From the NCBI RefSeq assembly GCF_021029445.1, contig NZ_CP072610.1, positions 3,410,001 to 3,474,000 of the forward strand: 64,000 nt of DNA, in the 5' to 3' direction. Below the pieces are notes generated by a model. The model was not told the DNA's origin and did no database searches. It was given only the letters and a program-made list of their open reading frames with translations. The stretch's first letter is position 1. Every line of letters begins with the position of its first letter. The translations under genes and the position numbers were made by a program. This DNA comes from Pseudomonas wenzhouensis. Lineage in GTDB: Bacteria; Pseudomonadota; Gammaproteobacteria; Pseudomonadales; Pseudomonadaceae. Positions 45,151 through 56,173 of this stretch are shown piece after piece.

Positions 45151-45175
45151 GTGAGTAGATTTGTGAGTAGATCGA
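45151..45175 (+). repeat. Candidate integrase arm sites, right end of element 2
   Basis: Two GTGAGTAGAT units 12 bases apart, part of a 25-base block identical to 36035-36059. They lie about 50 bases inside attR. Confidence 0.65.
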
Positions 45176-45224
45176 AAACCGCACAGACCTTAAACCCAGC
45201 AAATACGTGGCCTGCAGCGCTAGA

Positions 45225-45246
45225 TTCGAGTCTCCCCCGGGCACCA
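45225..45246 (+). repeat. attR of element 2: copy of the tRNA-Leu 3' end
   Basis: TTCGAGTCTCCCC, then C in place of G, then GGGCACCA: 21 of 22 bases match the end of the tRNA gene. The mismatch would break one acceptor-stem pair if it were used. Confidence 0.8.
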
Positions 45247-45256
45247 CGATACAAGA

Positions 45257-45289
45257 AGCCCGTAAGACATTGGTCTTACGGGCTTTTTC
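45257..45289 (+). terminator. Original tRNA-Leu terminator, now displaced
   Basis: A 12-pair perfect stem (AGCCCGTAAGAC / GTCTTACGGGCT) with a TTTTT tail lies 10 bases after the attR copy of the tRNA end. It presumably terminated tRNA-Leu before element 2 entered. Confidence 0.85.
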
Positions 45290-45585
45290 GTTTGCGTCCG
45301 AGCAACCCGGACGCCGCTCCAGGACAGGTTACTGCCACACCGGCATTGCGCCCGGACAGCCCCCGCAAAACCTGGCCGGCGACCTTGCCGGCGGGGGTTG
45401 GCATTTGCGCAAAACTTAGCGTAGAGTGAAGCCACTGTTTGCATGGGTCGCTGTGAATCGTGACTCTGGTGCAGCAGATCATCAAGATCCGCTACATCCC
45501 GCTCGACTTCTATTACTCCTTGCAACCAGTCTCAGCCCTCTATTATGTGGAGGCTGTCATCAACTCTAGTTTCAAGGAAAAAGAC

Positions 45586-45798
45586 ATGTCGAATCGTCAG
45601 AACGGTACCGTCAAGTGGTTTAACGACGAGAAAGGTTTTGGTTTTATCACTCCCGAAAGCGGTCCGGATCTGTTCGTGCACTTCCGCGCGATCGAAGGTA
45701 ATGGCTTCAAGAGCCTGAAAGAAGGCCAGAAAGTCAGCTTCGTAGCTGTGCAAGGTCAAAAAGGTATGCAGGCTGACCAGGTTCAAGTCCTGGGCTAA
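45586..45798 (+). CDS. Cold-shock-domain protein (CspA family)
   Basis: 70 residues, one cold-shock domain with RNP1 KGFGFI and RNP2 LFVHF: an RNA-binding OB fold that acts as RNA chaperone. AAGGA lies seven bases before the ATG. The 296 bases before it hold no gene; they include a possible TATTAT -10 box near 45541 and would give a leader of some length, as is usual for csp genes. Which paralogue this is cannot be decided. Confidence 0.93.
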   Translation: MSNRQNGTVKWFNDEKGFGFITPESGPDLFVHFRAIEGNGFKSLKEGQKVSFVAVQGQKGMQADQVQVLG

Positions 45799-45812
45799 TC
45801 GCCGCCGCCTTG

Positions 45813-45846
45813 AAAAACCCCTGATAACTGTCAGGGGTTTTTTTTG
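45813..45846 (+). terminator. Terminator after the cold-shock gene
   Basis: AACCCCTGA (45816-45824) pairs with TCAGGGGTT (45831-45839), followed by eight or more T. Confidence 0.9.
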
Positions 45847-45955
45847 CCTGTCTTTCCCGTAGCAGCGCCAGGTTACAGATAGCCCGCGCACATCTTTATG
45901 CCGACAGAGAAGTCGCGGTTAGAATGGCGCGCACTTTCGTCTAAGCGAGCCCATC

Positions 45956-46453
45956 ATGCCGAAACACCAGTTACGCCCGCAGGGTGACTTTCCCACTGCA
46001 GGGCCGATTCGTCGCCTGGCGGCCCTCTTCTACGATTCTCTGCTCTGCGTGGCATTGATCATGGTGGTCACCCTGATCTATCAGCAGGGCATTTTGCGCC
46101 TGATCCACGGCGGCGATAGGCTGATGGCCATGTCCGAAGCCGGCGCACTGGATAATGACCCGCTGCTTGCCAGCCTAGTGCTGCTGTCACTGTTCGCCTT
46201 CTTCGCCAAGTTCTGGACGCACAATGGCCAGACGCTGGGCATGCAGGCCTGGGGATTGCGCATTCAGAACGCCGACGGCAGTGCCATCGACCTGTGGCAG
46301 GCTCTGCTGCGCTTTGTGGTCGCCATCGGCTCCTGGCTGTTTGCCGGCCTGGGTTTTCTCTGGCTGCTGTGGGACAAGCAGGGGCGCACCTGGCACGATA
46401 TCTATTCCGACAGTCGTGTGGTGCAACTGCCGAAGAATATTCACAAGAAGTAG
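45956..46453 (+). CDS. RDD-family membrane protein
   Basis: A 165-residue inner-membrane protein with the RDD signature: an Arg near the first helix (PIRRLAALFYDSLL, with Asp), then GQTLGMQAWGLRIQNADG and the final Asp-rich DIYSDSRVV. Three membrane helices are visible at about 23-42, 69-87 and 115-140. Some RDD proteins act as cation antiporters; here no function can be assigned. It converges with lptG across a shared terminator. Confidence 0.85.
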   Translation: MPKHQLRPQGDFPTAGPIRRLAALFYDSLLCVALIMVVTLIYQQGILRLIHGGDRLMAMSEAGALDNDPLLASLVLLSLFAFFAKFWTHNGQTLGMQAWGLRIQNADGSAIDLWQALLRFVVAIGSWLFAGLGFLWLLWDKQGRTWHDIYSDSRVVQLPKNIHKK

Positions 46454-46466
46454 TGGCGCAGATGCA

Positions 46467-46495
46467 AAAAAGCCGGTTCATCGAACCGGCTTTTT
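46467..46495. terminator. Bidirectional terminator between the RDD gene and lptG
   Basis: AGCCGGTTC / GAACCGGCT (46471-46491) with A-run before and T-run after, serving the two convergent genes. Confidence 0.88.
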
Positions 46496-46514
46496 CATGC
46501 CCACGACAATCTGC

Positions 46515-47571
46515 TCAACCGGCACGCCGCAGCAGCCACACCCCGGCCAGCGCACAGATGCCGGCCGGTACCAGCACCGCCAGCAGCGGCGAGAAACCAA
46601 ATACCAGGCTCGATGGGCCGAGCAGGTCCTGGGCAATACGGAAGATGAAGCCCACCAGCACCCCCGTGAACACACGCTGCCCCAGGGTCACCGAGCGCAG
46701 CGGGCCGAAGATGAAGGAAATCGCCATCAATACCAGCGCGCCGGTTACCAGTGGCTGCAGCACCTTGGTCCAAAATGCCAGCCAGTAGCGCGCGTTATTC
46801 AACCCCTGCTCGCCCAGATAATGGATGTACTGCCACAGTCCGGTGACCGACAGCGCCTCGGGCTCCATCACGACAGTGCCGAGCAGTTCCGGATTGAGCT
46901 CGATATCCCAGCGCTCCCCAGGCTGGTTGATCACCTCGGAGCGATCCTCATGCAGCACGGTGGTCTGCACATTGCGCAGCATCCAGTGGCTGTCCCGGTA
47001 TTCGGCACGACGGGCAAAGCTGGCCGAGAGCAGGCGACGCTCGTCATCGAAGCGATAACGCGTCACCCCCAACAGGATGCCATTGGGTTGCACGGCGTTG
47101 ATATGCACGTACTCCTGGCCCTGGCGATGCCACATGCCACGCTTGGAGCTTTGCGCCGCGCCACCGCCCTGGGCCAACGCGCGATCCGCCTGGGCCTGAT
47201 TCTCGGTCAGCGGCGCGACGTATTCGCCGATCAGAATACCGGCCAGCATCAGCACCAGCATGGGTTTCATCACCGCCCAGACGATACGCCCGATGGAGAC
47301 ACCGGCGGCGCGCATGATGGTCAGCTCACTGTTGCTGGCCAGCGTACCGAGGCCGATCAGGCAACCGATCAGCGCCGCCATCGGCAGCATTTCATAGGCG
47401 CGACGCGGCGCCGTCAGCAGCACGTACCAGAGCACCTGACCCAGGCCATAGTCGCCCTTGTTGAGGTCGCTGAGCTCGTCGATGAAGGCGAACAGCAATG
47501 CCAGCCCGAGAATGATCCCCAGTACCGCCAGAATGGCGAAGAACACCTGTGTGCCGATGTAGCGATCCAAC

Positions 47572-47579
<8 letters not shown>
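46515..47579 (-). CDS. lptG: LPS export permease LptG
   Basis: A 354-residue YjgP/YjgQ permease: six membrane helices (three at each end) and a large periplasmic jellyroll domain between. With LptF and the ATPase LptB it extracts lipopolysaccharide from the inner membrane and passes it to LptC. Conserved parts include FAFIDELSDLNKG and SNSELTIMRAAGVS. The start at 47579 (MAKLDRYIG) overlaps the lptF stop by eight bases, so the two are coupled. Confidence 0.95.
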
Positions 47580-50327
<2,748 letters not shown>

Positions 50328-50334
50328 TGCGCCC

Positions 50335-50389
50335 GTAGCCCGGATGCAATCCGGGGACACCCACCTGTCCCGGATTGCATCCGGGCTAC
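50335..50389. repeat. REP-like inverted pair, GTAGCCCGGAT family
   Basis: GTAGCCCGGATGCAATCCGG and its inverse flank a 14-base loop. This repeat pairs into a long hairpin between pepA and holC and matches the single copy at 447-467. Confidence 0.8.
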
Positions 50390-50419
50390 ACCTGCCCTTT
50401 TCACCGTCGAAAGCCCGCC

Positions 50420-50839
50420 ATGCCCAAAATCGAGTTCTACGTTCTCTCCTCCAGCGACGCCACAGGCCGCCTGCGCGCGGCCTGCCAACTGGCGCTCAAG
50501 GCCTGGAGCGCAGGCCTGCCGGTATTCTTGCGCGGCAGTGACGAAGCGCAGTGCGGCGAACTCGATGAGATGCTCTGGCGCTTCAAGGCCGAACGCTTCG
50601 TGCCACACGACCTGCACCGCGATGCGCCGCTGTCGCCCGTGGCGCTGGGTATCGACGAAGCGCCAAGCCGCGAACAGGGCGTGCTGATCAACCTCGGCAG
50701 CAGCCTGTCGCCGCATGTCGAGCGCTTTTCCCGCATCATCGAGATCGTCAATCAGCAGCCCGAGTTGCTGAGCGCCTGTCGCGAGAATTTCCGCACCTAC
50801 CGCCAGCGCGGGTATGATCCGCAGCGCGTCGAACTTTAG
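50420..50839 (+). CDS. holC: DNA polymerase III chi subunit
   Basis: A 139-residue protein of the clamp-loader complex that links DnaX to single-strand-binding protein. Recognised from the start MPKIEFYVLSSSDA, the middle KAWSAGLPVFLRGSDEAQ, LDEMLWRFKAERFVPHDL and the C-terminal FSRIIEIVNQQPEL. The gene order pepA-holC-valS is standard in gammaproteobacteria. I use the ATG at 50420. Confidence 0.93.
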   Translation: MPKIEFYVLSSSDATGRLRAACQLALKAWSAGLPVFLRGSDEAQCGELDEMLWRFKAERFVPHDLHRDAPLSPVALGIDEAPSREQGVLINLGSSLSPHVERFSRIIEIVNQQPELLSACRENFRTYRQRGYDPQRVEL

Positions 50840-50898
50840 TGGCCGTCGGCGCTCACACTTCAGGCTACTTCTGCCCTTTTCTCGCTGCGCCGATAACC

Positions 50899-51321
50899 AT
50901 GGACACCCCCAAGCCGCCACAAAAGCCCACTCAGTTGCTGCACGACCTGGAGTCGATACGCGAGCTGCTGGGTGATGGCAGCACTGAGCCGCCACTGCTG
51001 ATCGACTCGCTCGACCCGGACAGCATCCCCGTGCTGTCCGATATCGTCAGCGCGCCGCCCGGCCCGCCGCCGCCCTTTCATGCCACGCCGACGCCCAAAC
51101 CAACGCCAGCCCCGCAGCCAGCGCCAAGCACGCTGCGCGAGCGCATCGAACCGCGCCTGCATGACAGCGCCCGCGATCTGCAGCATGTGCATGGCGAGTT
51201 GCGCGCCGCTGCCCAGTTGATCCTGCAGGACGTGATTGACGACTTCGTGCCGCAGATCGAGGCTGAACTCAAGCGCCGCCTGGAAGCCCGCCTGCCGCGT
51301 CTGCTGCCGCCGCGCAAGTAA
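50899..51321 (+). CDS. Conserved proline-rich protein between holC and valS
   Basis: A 140-residue protein. The acidic N-terminal part (TQLLHDLESIRELLGDG, IDSLDPDSIPVLSDIV) is followed by a Pro/Ala/Thr linker (about 54-85) and a helical C-terminus ending in LKRRLEARLPRLLPPRK. A protein of this kind occurs at this place in other pseudomonads; its function is not known to me. The first half looks like a short binding segment for a partner, possibly replication proteins. I use the ATG at 50899. Confidence 0.7.
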   Translation: MDTPKPPQKPTQLLHDLESIRELLGDGSTEPPLLIDSLDPDSIPVLSDIVSAPPGPPPPFHATPTPKPTPAPQPAPSTLRERIEPRLHDSARDLQHVHGELRAAAQLILQDVIDDFVPQIEAELKRRLEARLPRLLPPRK

Positions 51322-51331
51322 GCCCCTGCCC

Positions 51332-51406
51332 TGTAGGAGCCCCGCCCCGGGGCGAAGCCTTTGATCTTTGGCTGCCAGACATTCGCCCCGAGGCGGGGCT
51401 CCTACA
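51332..51406. repeat. REP-like palindrome, GTAGGAGC family
   Basis: TGTAGGAGCCCCGCC (51332-51346) and its exact inverse (51392-51406) flank a GC-rich centre. Same family as 344-418. Confidence 0.8.
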
Positions 51407-51511
51407 AAAATGAACGCTGGTCTGCCCTGCCGCGCAGGGCTTATGGCTTGGCGCTCAGAAGCGGTATACTTGTCGGCTTTTCCGATCAGCCGTCAAAGGG
51501 TCCCGCCGCGC

Positions 51512-54343
51512 ATGGACAAGACCTACCAGCCGCACGCCATTGAAACCGCCCTGTACCAGAACTGGGAAACCAAGGGCTATTTCGCCCCGCAAGGCTCGGG
51601 CGAGCCCTACACCATCATGATCCCGCCGCCGAACGTCACCGGCAGCTTGCATATGGGCCACGGCTTCAACAACTCGATCATGGACTGCCTGATCCGCTTC
51701 CGCCGCATGCAGGGCCGCAATACGCTGTGGCAGCCAGGCACCGACCACGCGGGTATCGCCACGCAGATGGTGGTCGAGCGTCAGTTGGCCGCCGACGGCA
51801 TCGGTCGCCACGACCTGGGCCGCGAGAAATTCCTGGAGAAGGTCTGGGAGTGGAAGGAACAGTCCGGTGGCACCATCACCCGGCAGATCCGTCGCCTGGG
51901 CAGCTCGGTGGACTGGTCGCGCGAGCGCTTCACCATGGACGAAGGTTTGTCCGAAGCGGTCAAGGAAGCCTTCGTCCGCCTGCATGAAGACGGCCTGATC
52001 TATCGCGGCAAGCGCCTGGTCAACTGGGACACCAAGTTCCACACCGCCATCTCTGACCTGGAAGTGGAAAACCACGACGAGAAAGGCTCGCTGTGGAACC
52101 TGCGCTACCCGCTGGCCGACGGCAAGAAGACCGCCGAGGGCCTGGACTACCTGATCGTCGCCACCACCCGCCCGGAAACCATGCTCGGCGACAGCGCCGT
52201 GGCCGTGCACCCGGAAGACGAGCGCTACAAGGCACTGATCGGCAGCTTCGTCGAGCTGCCGCTGCTGGGCCGCCGTATCCCGATCATCGCCGATGACTAC
52301 TGCGACCCCGAGTTCGGCACCGGCTGCGTGAAGATCACCCCGGCGCACGACTTCAACGACTACGAAGTGGGCAAGCGCCACAACCTGCCGCTGATCAACA
52401 TCTTCGACAAGAACGCCGCCGTGCTGGCTCAGGCCCAGGTATTCAACCTCGATGGCAGCGTCAACGAGCAGGTCGAAGCCAACATTCCGGCGCAGTTCGC
52501 CGGGCTGGATCGCTTCGAGGCGCGCAAGCAGATCGTCGCCGCCTTCGACGCCGCCGGCCTGCTGGAGAAGATCGAAGACCACGCGCTGAAAGTGCCGAAG
52601 GGCGACCGTTCAGGCACCGTGATCGAGCCGTGGCTGACCGACCAATGGTACGTCTCCACCAAGCCGCTGGCCGAAAAGGCCATCGCCGTGGTCGAGAGTG
52701 GCGAAATCCAGTTCGTGCCCAAGCAGTACGAGAACATGTACTTCAGCTGGATGCGTGACATTCAGGACTGGTGCATCAGCCGTCAGCTATGGTGGGGCCA
52801 CCGCATTCCGGCCTGGTACGACGACGCCGGCAACGTCTACGTCGGCCGCGACGAAGCGGAAGTGCGCGCCAAGCACAACCTCGAAGGCGTCGCCCTGCGC
52901 CAGGACGAAGACGTGCTCGACACCTGGTTCAGCTCCGGCCTGTGGACCTTCTCCACCCTCGGCTGGCCGCAGCAGACGGACTTCCTCAAGACCTTCCACC
53001 CCACCGACGTACTGGTCACCGGCTTCGACATCATCTTCTTCTGGGTCGCCCGGATGATCATGCTGTCGACTCACCTGACCGGGCAAATCCCGTTCAAGAC
53101 CGTCTATGTGCACGGCCTGGTACGCGACGGCCAGGGGCAGAAGATGTCCAAGTCCAAGGGCAACGTGCTCGACCCGCTGGATATCGTCGACGGTATCGAT
53201 CTGGAATCGCTGCTGGCCAAGCGCACCAGCGGCATGATGCAGCCCAAGCTGGCCGAGAAGATCGCCAAGCAGACCCGCGCCGAGTTCCCCGACGGCATCG
53301 CCGCCTACGGCACCGACGCCCTGCGCTTCACCAACCTGGCGCTGGCCTCCACCGGCCGCGACATCAAGTTCGACATGGGCCGCGTCGAGGGTTACCGCAA
53401 CTTCTGCAACAAGCTGTGGAACGCCGCCAACTTCGTCATCGAGAACACCGATGACAAGGACACCGGTATCAAGGGCGAAGCCGTCGAGCTGTCGCCGGTA
53501 GACCGCTGGATCATCTCCGCCCTGCAGCGCACCGAGGCTGACGTCACCCGCCACCTCGACGCCTTCCGCTTCGACCTGGCGGCGCAAACCCTGTACGAGT
53601 TCATCTGGGACGAATACTGCGCCTGGTACCTGGAGCTGGTGAAACCCGTTCTGTGGGACGAAAACGCGCCGATCGAACGCCAGCGCGGCACCCGCCGCAC
53701 CCTGGTGCGCGTGCTGGAAGTGATCCTGCGCCTGGCCCACCCGTTCATGCCGTTCATCACCGAAGAAATCTGGCAGCGCATCAAGGCCCAGGCTGGCGTG
53801 CAGGGTGAAACCCTGATGCTGCAACCCTGGCCGGTGGCCAACGAGAGCCGCATCGACGCCGCCGCCGAAGGTGACATCGAGTGGGTCAAGCAATTGATGC
53901 TCGGCGTACGGCAGATCCGTGGCGAGATGAAGATCTCCATGGCCAAGCGCATCGACATCATCGTTGCCAACGCTTCGGCCGAAGACCTGCGCCGCCTGGC
54001 CGACTTCGAGCCGCTGCTGAGCAAGCTGGCCAAACTCGAATCCGTGCGCGTACTGGCAGCCGGTGAAGAAGCGCCGATGTCCGCCACCACCCTGGTCGGC
54101 GAGATGGAAGTGCTGGTACCGATGGCCGGGCTGATCGACAAGGGCGCCGAACTGGCGCGCCTGGACAAGGAAGTTGCCCGCCTCGAAGGCGAGGTCAAGC
54201 GTGTTGGCGGCAAGCTGGCCAACGAAGGCTTCGTCGCCAAGGCGCCGGCCGAAGTGCTGGAGAAGGAGCGCGCCAAGCTGGCCGAGGCCGAACAAGCCCT
54301 GGCCAAGATGGTCGAGCAGCGCGGCAAGATCGCCGCACTCTAA
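51512..54343 (+). CDS. valS: Valyl-tRNA synthetase
   Basis: A 943-residue class Ia synthetase. The HIGH-type motif is in [13 protein letters not shown] (38-50), KMSKSKGN is at about residue 545, and the editing domain with [17 protein letters not shown] lies between. The tRNA-binding coiled coil at the C-terminus (about 880-943) is Lys/Glu/Ala-rich. The start at 51512 ([11 protein letters not shown]) is the family start; 48 more in-frame codons upstream cover the repeat. Complete. Confidence 0.97.
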   Translation: MDKTYQPHAIETALYQNWETKGYFAPQGSGEPYTIMIPPPNVTGSLHMGHGFNNSIMDCLIRFRRMQGRNTLWQPGTDHAGIATQMVVERQLAADGIGRHDLGREKFLEKVWEWKEQSGGTITRQIRRLGSSVDWSRERFTMDEGLSEAVKEAFVRLHEDGLIYRGKRLVNWDTKFHTAISDLEVENHDEKGSLWNLRYPLADGKKTAEGLDYLIVATTRPETMLGDSAVAVHPEDERYKALIGSFVELPLLGRRIPIIADDYCDPEFGTGCVKITPAHDFNDYEVGKRHNLPLINIFDKNAAVLAQAQVFNLDGSVNEQVEANIPAQFAGLDRFEARKQIVAAFDAAGLLEKIEDHALKVPKGDRSGTVIEPWLTDQWYVSTKPLAEKAIAVVESGEIQFVPKQYENMYFSWMRDIQDWCISRQLWWGHRIPAWYDDAGNVYVGRDEAEVRAKHNLEGVALRQDEDVLDTWFSSGLWTFSTLGWPQQTDFLKTFHPTDVLVTGFDIIFFWVARMIMLSTHLTGQIPFKTVYVHGLVRDGQGQKMSKSKGNVLDPLDIVDGIDLESLLAKRTSGMMQPKLAEKIAKQTRAEFPDGIAAYGTDALRFTNLALASTGRDIKFDMGRVEGYRNFCNKLWNAANFVIENTDDKDTGIKGEAVELSPVDRWIISALQRTEADVTRHLDAFRFDLAAQTLYEFIWDEYCAWYLELVKPVLWDENAPIERQRGTRRTLVRVLEVILRLAHPFMPFITEEIWQRIKAQAGVQGETLMLQPWPVANESRIDAAAEGDIEWVKQLMLGVRQIRGEMKISMAKRIDIIVANASAEDLRRLADFEPLLSKLAKLESVRVLAAGEEAPMSATTLVGEMEVLVPMAGLIDKGAELARLDKEVARLEGEVKRVGGKLANEGFVAKAPAEVLEKERAKLAEAEQALAKMVEQRGKIAAL

Positions 54344-54364
54344 GCACCGCGCGACACCCACAGG

Positions 54365-54396
54365 CCCGCGCCCTAACCGGCGCGGGTTTGCTTTTT
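54365..54396 (+). terminator. Terminator after valS
   Basis: CCCGCGCC / GGCGCGGG (54365-54386) followed by TTTGCTTTTT. Confidence 0.85.
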
Positions 54397-54414
54397 GTGG
54401 GGCCCCGCCCGTAG

Positions 54415-54432
54415 GGTGGGCTTCAGCCCACC
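54415..54432. repeat. Short intergenic palindrome GGTGGGCT-AGCCCACC
   Basis: An eight-pair hairpin with a two-base loop, of a repeat type common between Pseudomonas genes. It may have no role in the neighbouring genes. Confidence 0.5.
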
Positions 54433-54555
54433 ATGGGTACTTCGGCTGAGCGACCTGGCAAGCTTGCACAACCCGCCCGATAACACCCCCGACCTGTTTA
54501 TGAAGAACGCCACCCCGGCTTCTGCCCCTTGTTTGATCGATCCCCCGGAACACCC

Positions 54556-55986
54556 ATGACCGCCCGCGCCCCTTCCCTGCTCGACGCCTTGCTGCCTATT
54601 GGCGTGCTCGTCGTACTGCTCAGTCTCTCCGTTTACCTGTTCGGTGACGCCTCCTCCAGCGGCCCGAACCAGATCGCCCTGATGAGCGCCGCCTTCGTCG
54701 CCGGCCTGGTCGGCCTGAAGAATGGCCTGCGCTGGACCGAGATCGAGGAAGGCATCCTCGCCGGCATCCATATGGCGATGAAGGCCAACCTGATCCTGCT
54801 GGCGGTCGGTGCGCTGATCGGCACCTGGATTCTCGCCGGCACGGTGCCGACCATGATCTGGCTGGGCCTGAAGCTGATCAGCGCCGAGTACTTCTACCTC
54901 ACCAGTTGCCTGATCTGCGCGCTCACCGCACTGTCCATCGGCAGCTCGTGGACGGTGGCCGGCACCCTCGGCATCGGCCTAATGGGCGTGGCGGCCGGGT
55001 TGGGCCTGGACCCGGCGATCACCGCCGGCGCGATCATTTCCGGCGCCTACTTCGGCGACAAGCTGTCGCCATTGTCGGACACCACCAACCTGGCCCCGGC
55101 CGCTGCCGGCGCCGATCTGTTCGCGCATATCCGCAACATGCTGCGCACCACCGTACCGGCGTTGCTGATCGCCCTGGTGATCTTCTTCGCCCTCGGCCAG
55201 CAGGCCAGCGCCGAACATGACACCAGCCGCATCGTCGAGGTGCTGGGCGCGCTGGAGGCACAGTTCAACCTCGGCTGGCACCTGCTGCTACCGGTAGCCT
55301 TCCTGCTGCTGCTCGCCGTGCGCCAGTGGGCGGCCTTCCCCGCGGTATTTCTCGCCGCCCTGCTCGGCGCGGTATTCGCCATCGTGTTCCAGCCCGACGT
55401 GATGAGCCGCCTGGCCGATCCGGCGGCCGGCGCACTGGCGCCACTGAAAACGGTATGGACTGCGCTGTTCGCCGGTTATGAATCGGCCAGCGGCAACGCC
55501 GAACTCGACGGCCTGCTGTCCAAGGGCGGCATGGCCAGCATGCTCACCACCGTCTGGCTGATCATCTGCGCCATGTGCTTCGGCGGCGTGCTGGAGCGCC
55601 TCGGCCTGCTGCAACGCCTGCTGCAAAGCGCCCTGCGCCTGGTGCGCAGCAACAGCGGCCTGGTCGCCAGCACCATCACCACCACCATCGGCACCAACAT
55701 CATCACCGCCGACCAGTACATCGCCCTGGTGCTGCCGGGGCGCATGTACCGTGCCGAATACGAGAAGCGCGGGCTGGCACCGACCAGCCTGTCTCGCGCG
55801 CTGGAAGACGGCGGCACCCTGACCTCGGTGCTGGTACCGTGGAACACCTGCGGCGCCTACATGGCCGCGACTCTCGGCGTGGCTACGCTAAGCTACCTGC
55901 CGTACTGCTTCTTCAACCTGATCATGCCGGTTATGGCCATCGCCCTCGCCTATCTGCTGCCGCCCAAACCCCAGACTGCCGTTTGA
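54556..55986 (+). CDS. nhaC: Na+/H+ antiporter, NhaC family
   Basis: A 476-residue membrane protein with 11-12 predicted helices. Motifs such as SIGSSWTVAGTLGIG, AYFGDKLSPLSDTTNLAPAAAG, and near the end EDGGTLTSVLVPWNTCGAYM are diagnostic of NhaC. It should exchange cytoplasmic Na+ (or Li+) for protons. I use the ATG at 54556 (GGAA upstream); an in-frame TTG at 54529 is possible. It is followed, 187 bases on, by a second antiporter of another family. Confidence 0.9.
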   Translation: MTARAPSLLDALLPIGVLVVLLSLSVYLFGDASSSGPNQIALMSAAFVAGLVGLKNGLRWTEIEEGILAGIHMAMKANLILLAVGALIGTWILAGTVPTMIWLGLKLISAEYFYLTSCLICALTALSIGSSWTVAGTLGIGLMGVAAGLGLDPAITAGAIISGAYFGDKLSPLSDTTNLAPAAAGADLFAHIRNMLRTTVPALLIALVIFFALGQQASAEHDTSRIVEVLGALEAQFNLGWHLLLPVAFLLLLAVRQWAAFPAVFLAALLGAVFAIVFQPDVMSRLADPAAGALAPLKTVWTALFAGYESASGNAELDGLLSKGGMASMLTTVWLIICAMCFGGVLERLGLLQRLLQSALRLVRSNSGLVASTITTTIGTNIITADQYIALVLPGRMYRAEYEKRGLAPTSLSRALEDGGTLTSVLVPWNTCGAYMAATLGVATLSYLPYCFFNLIMPVMAIALAYLLPPKPQTAV

Positions 55987-55995
55987 TTTCGCAGC

Positions 55996-56027
55996 CGTTC
56001 GGGCCGGCCAGCGCAGCGGCCCGAACG
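55996..56027 (+). terminator. Hairpin after nhaC
   Basis: A ten-pair stem CGTTCGGGCC / GGCCCGAACG without a T-run, so at best a weak or Rho-assisted terminator. Confidence 0.45.
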
Positions 56028-56173
56028 CCTCATTAAGTAGCAAAACACTCATCTCTTTGCCCTTTTCGCTATAAAAACCCTCCCTTTTTCCAATTGTTTC
56101 AGGCATCTTCACCCGCCTGGCAGCAGCCCTCCGGCACGTCCCAACTAATAAAAATCAGAGCGGAACTCCGAAC

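Larger units (their letters stand above)
35900..45246. mobile_element. Integrative element 2, P4-like, at the 3' end of tRNA-Leu, about 9.3 kb
   Basis: Bounded by the 22-bp tRNA 3' end (35900-35921) and its copy at 45225-45246, and by a 25-bp direct repeat just inside each end. It carries a P4-type integrase next to the tRNA, an AlpA regulator, two KilA-N proteins, small early proteins, a C4-like RNA region, a Toprim primase, a DUF927 helicase, an iteron cluster and a zinc-ribbon cargo gene. No capsid, packaging or helper-hijacking gene is present. It looks like a replicating satellite-type island without its morphogenesis module. Confidence 0.85.

Noticed and set aside
27814-45246. A single prophage
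   Set aside because: There are two integrases of different families, two separate pairs of end repeats and an intact tRNA in between, and no head, tail, lysis or terminase genes.
45460-45585. An N-terminal extension of the cold-shock protein
   Set aside because: In frame but unlike any cold-shock protein; the ATG at 45586 has a proper ribosome-binding site and gives the standard 70 residues.
52787-54553. A 588-codon minus-strand ORF opposite valS
   Set aside because: Shadow of the valS coding strand. The translation is low-complexity Gly/Val/His/Gln sequence.
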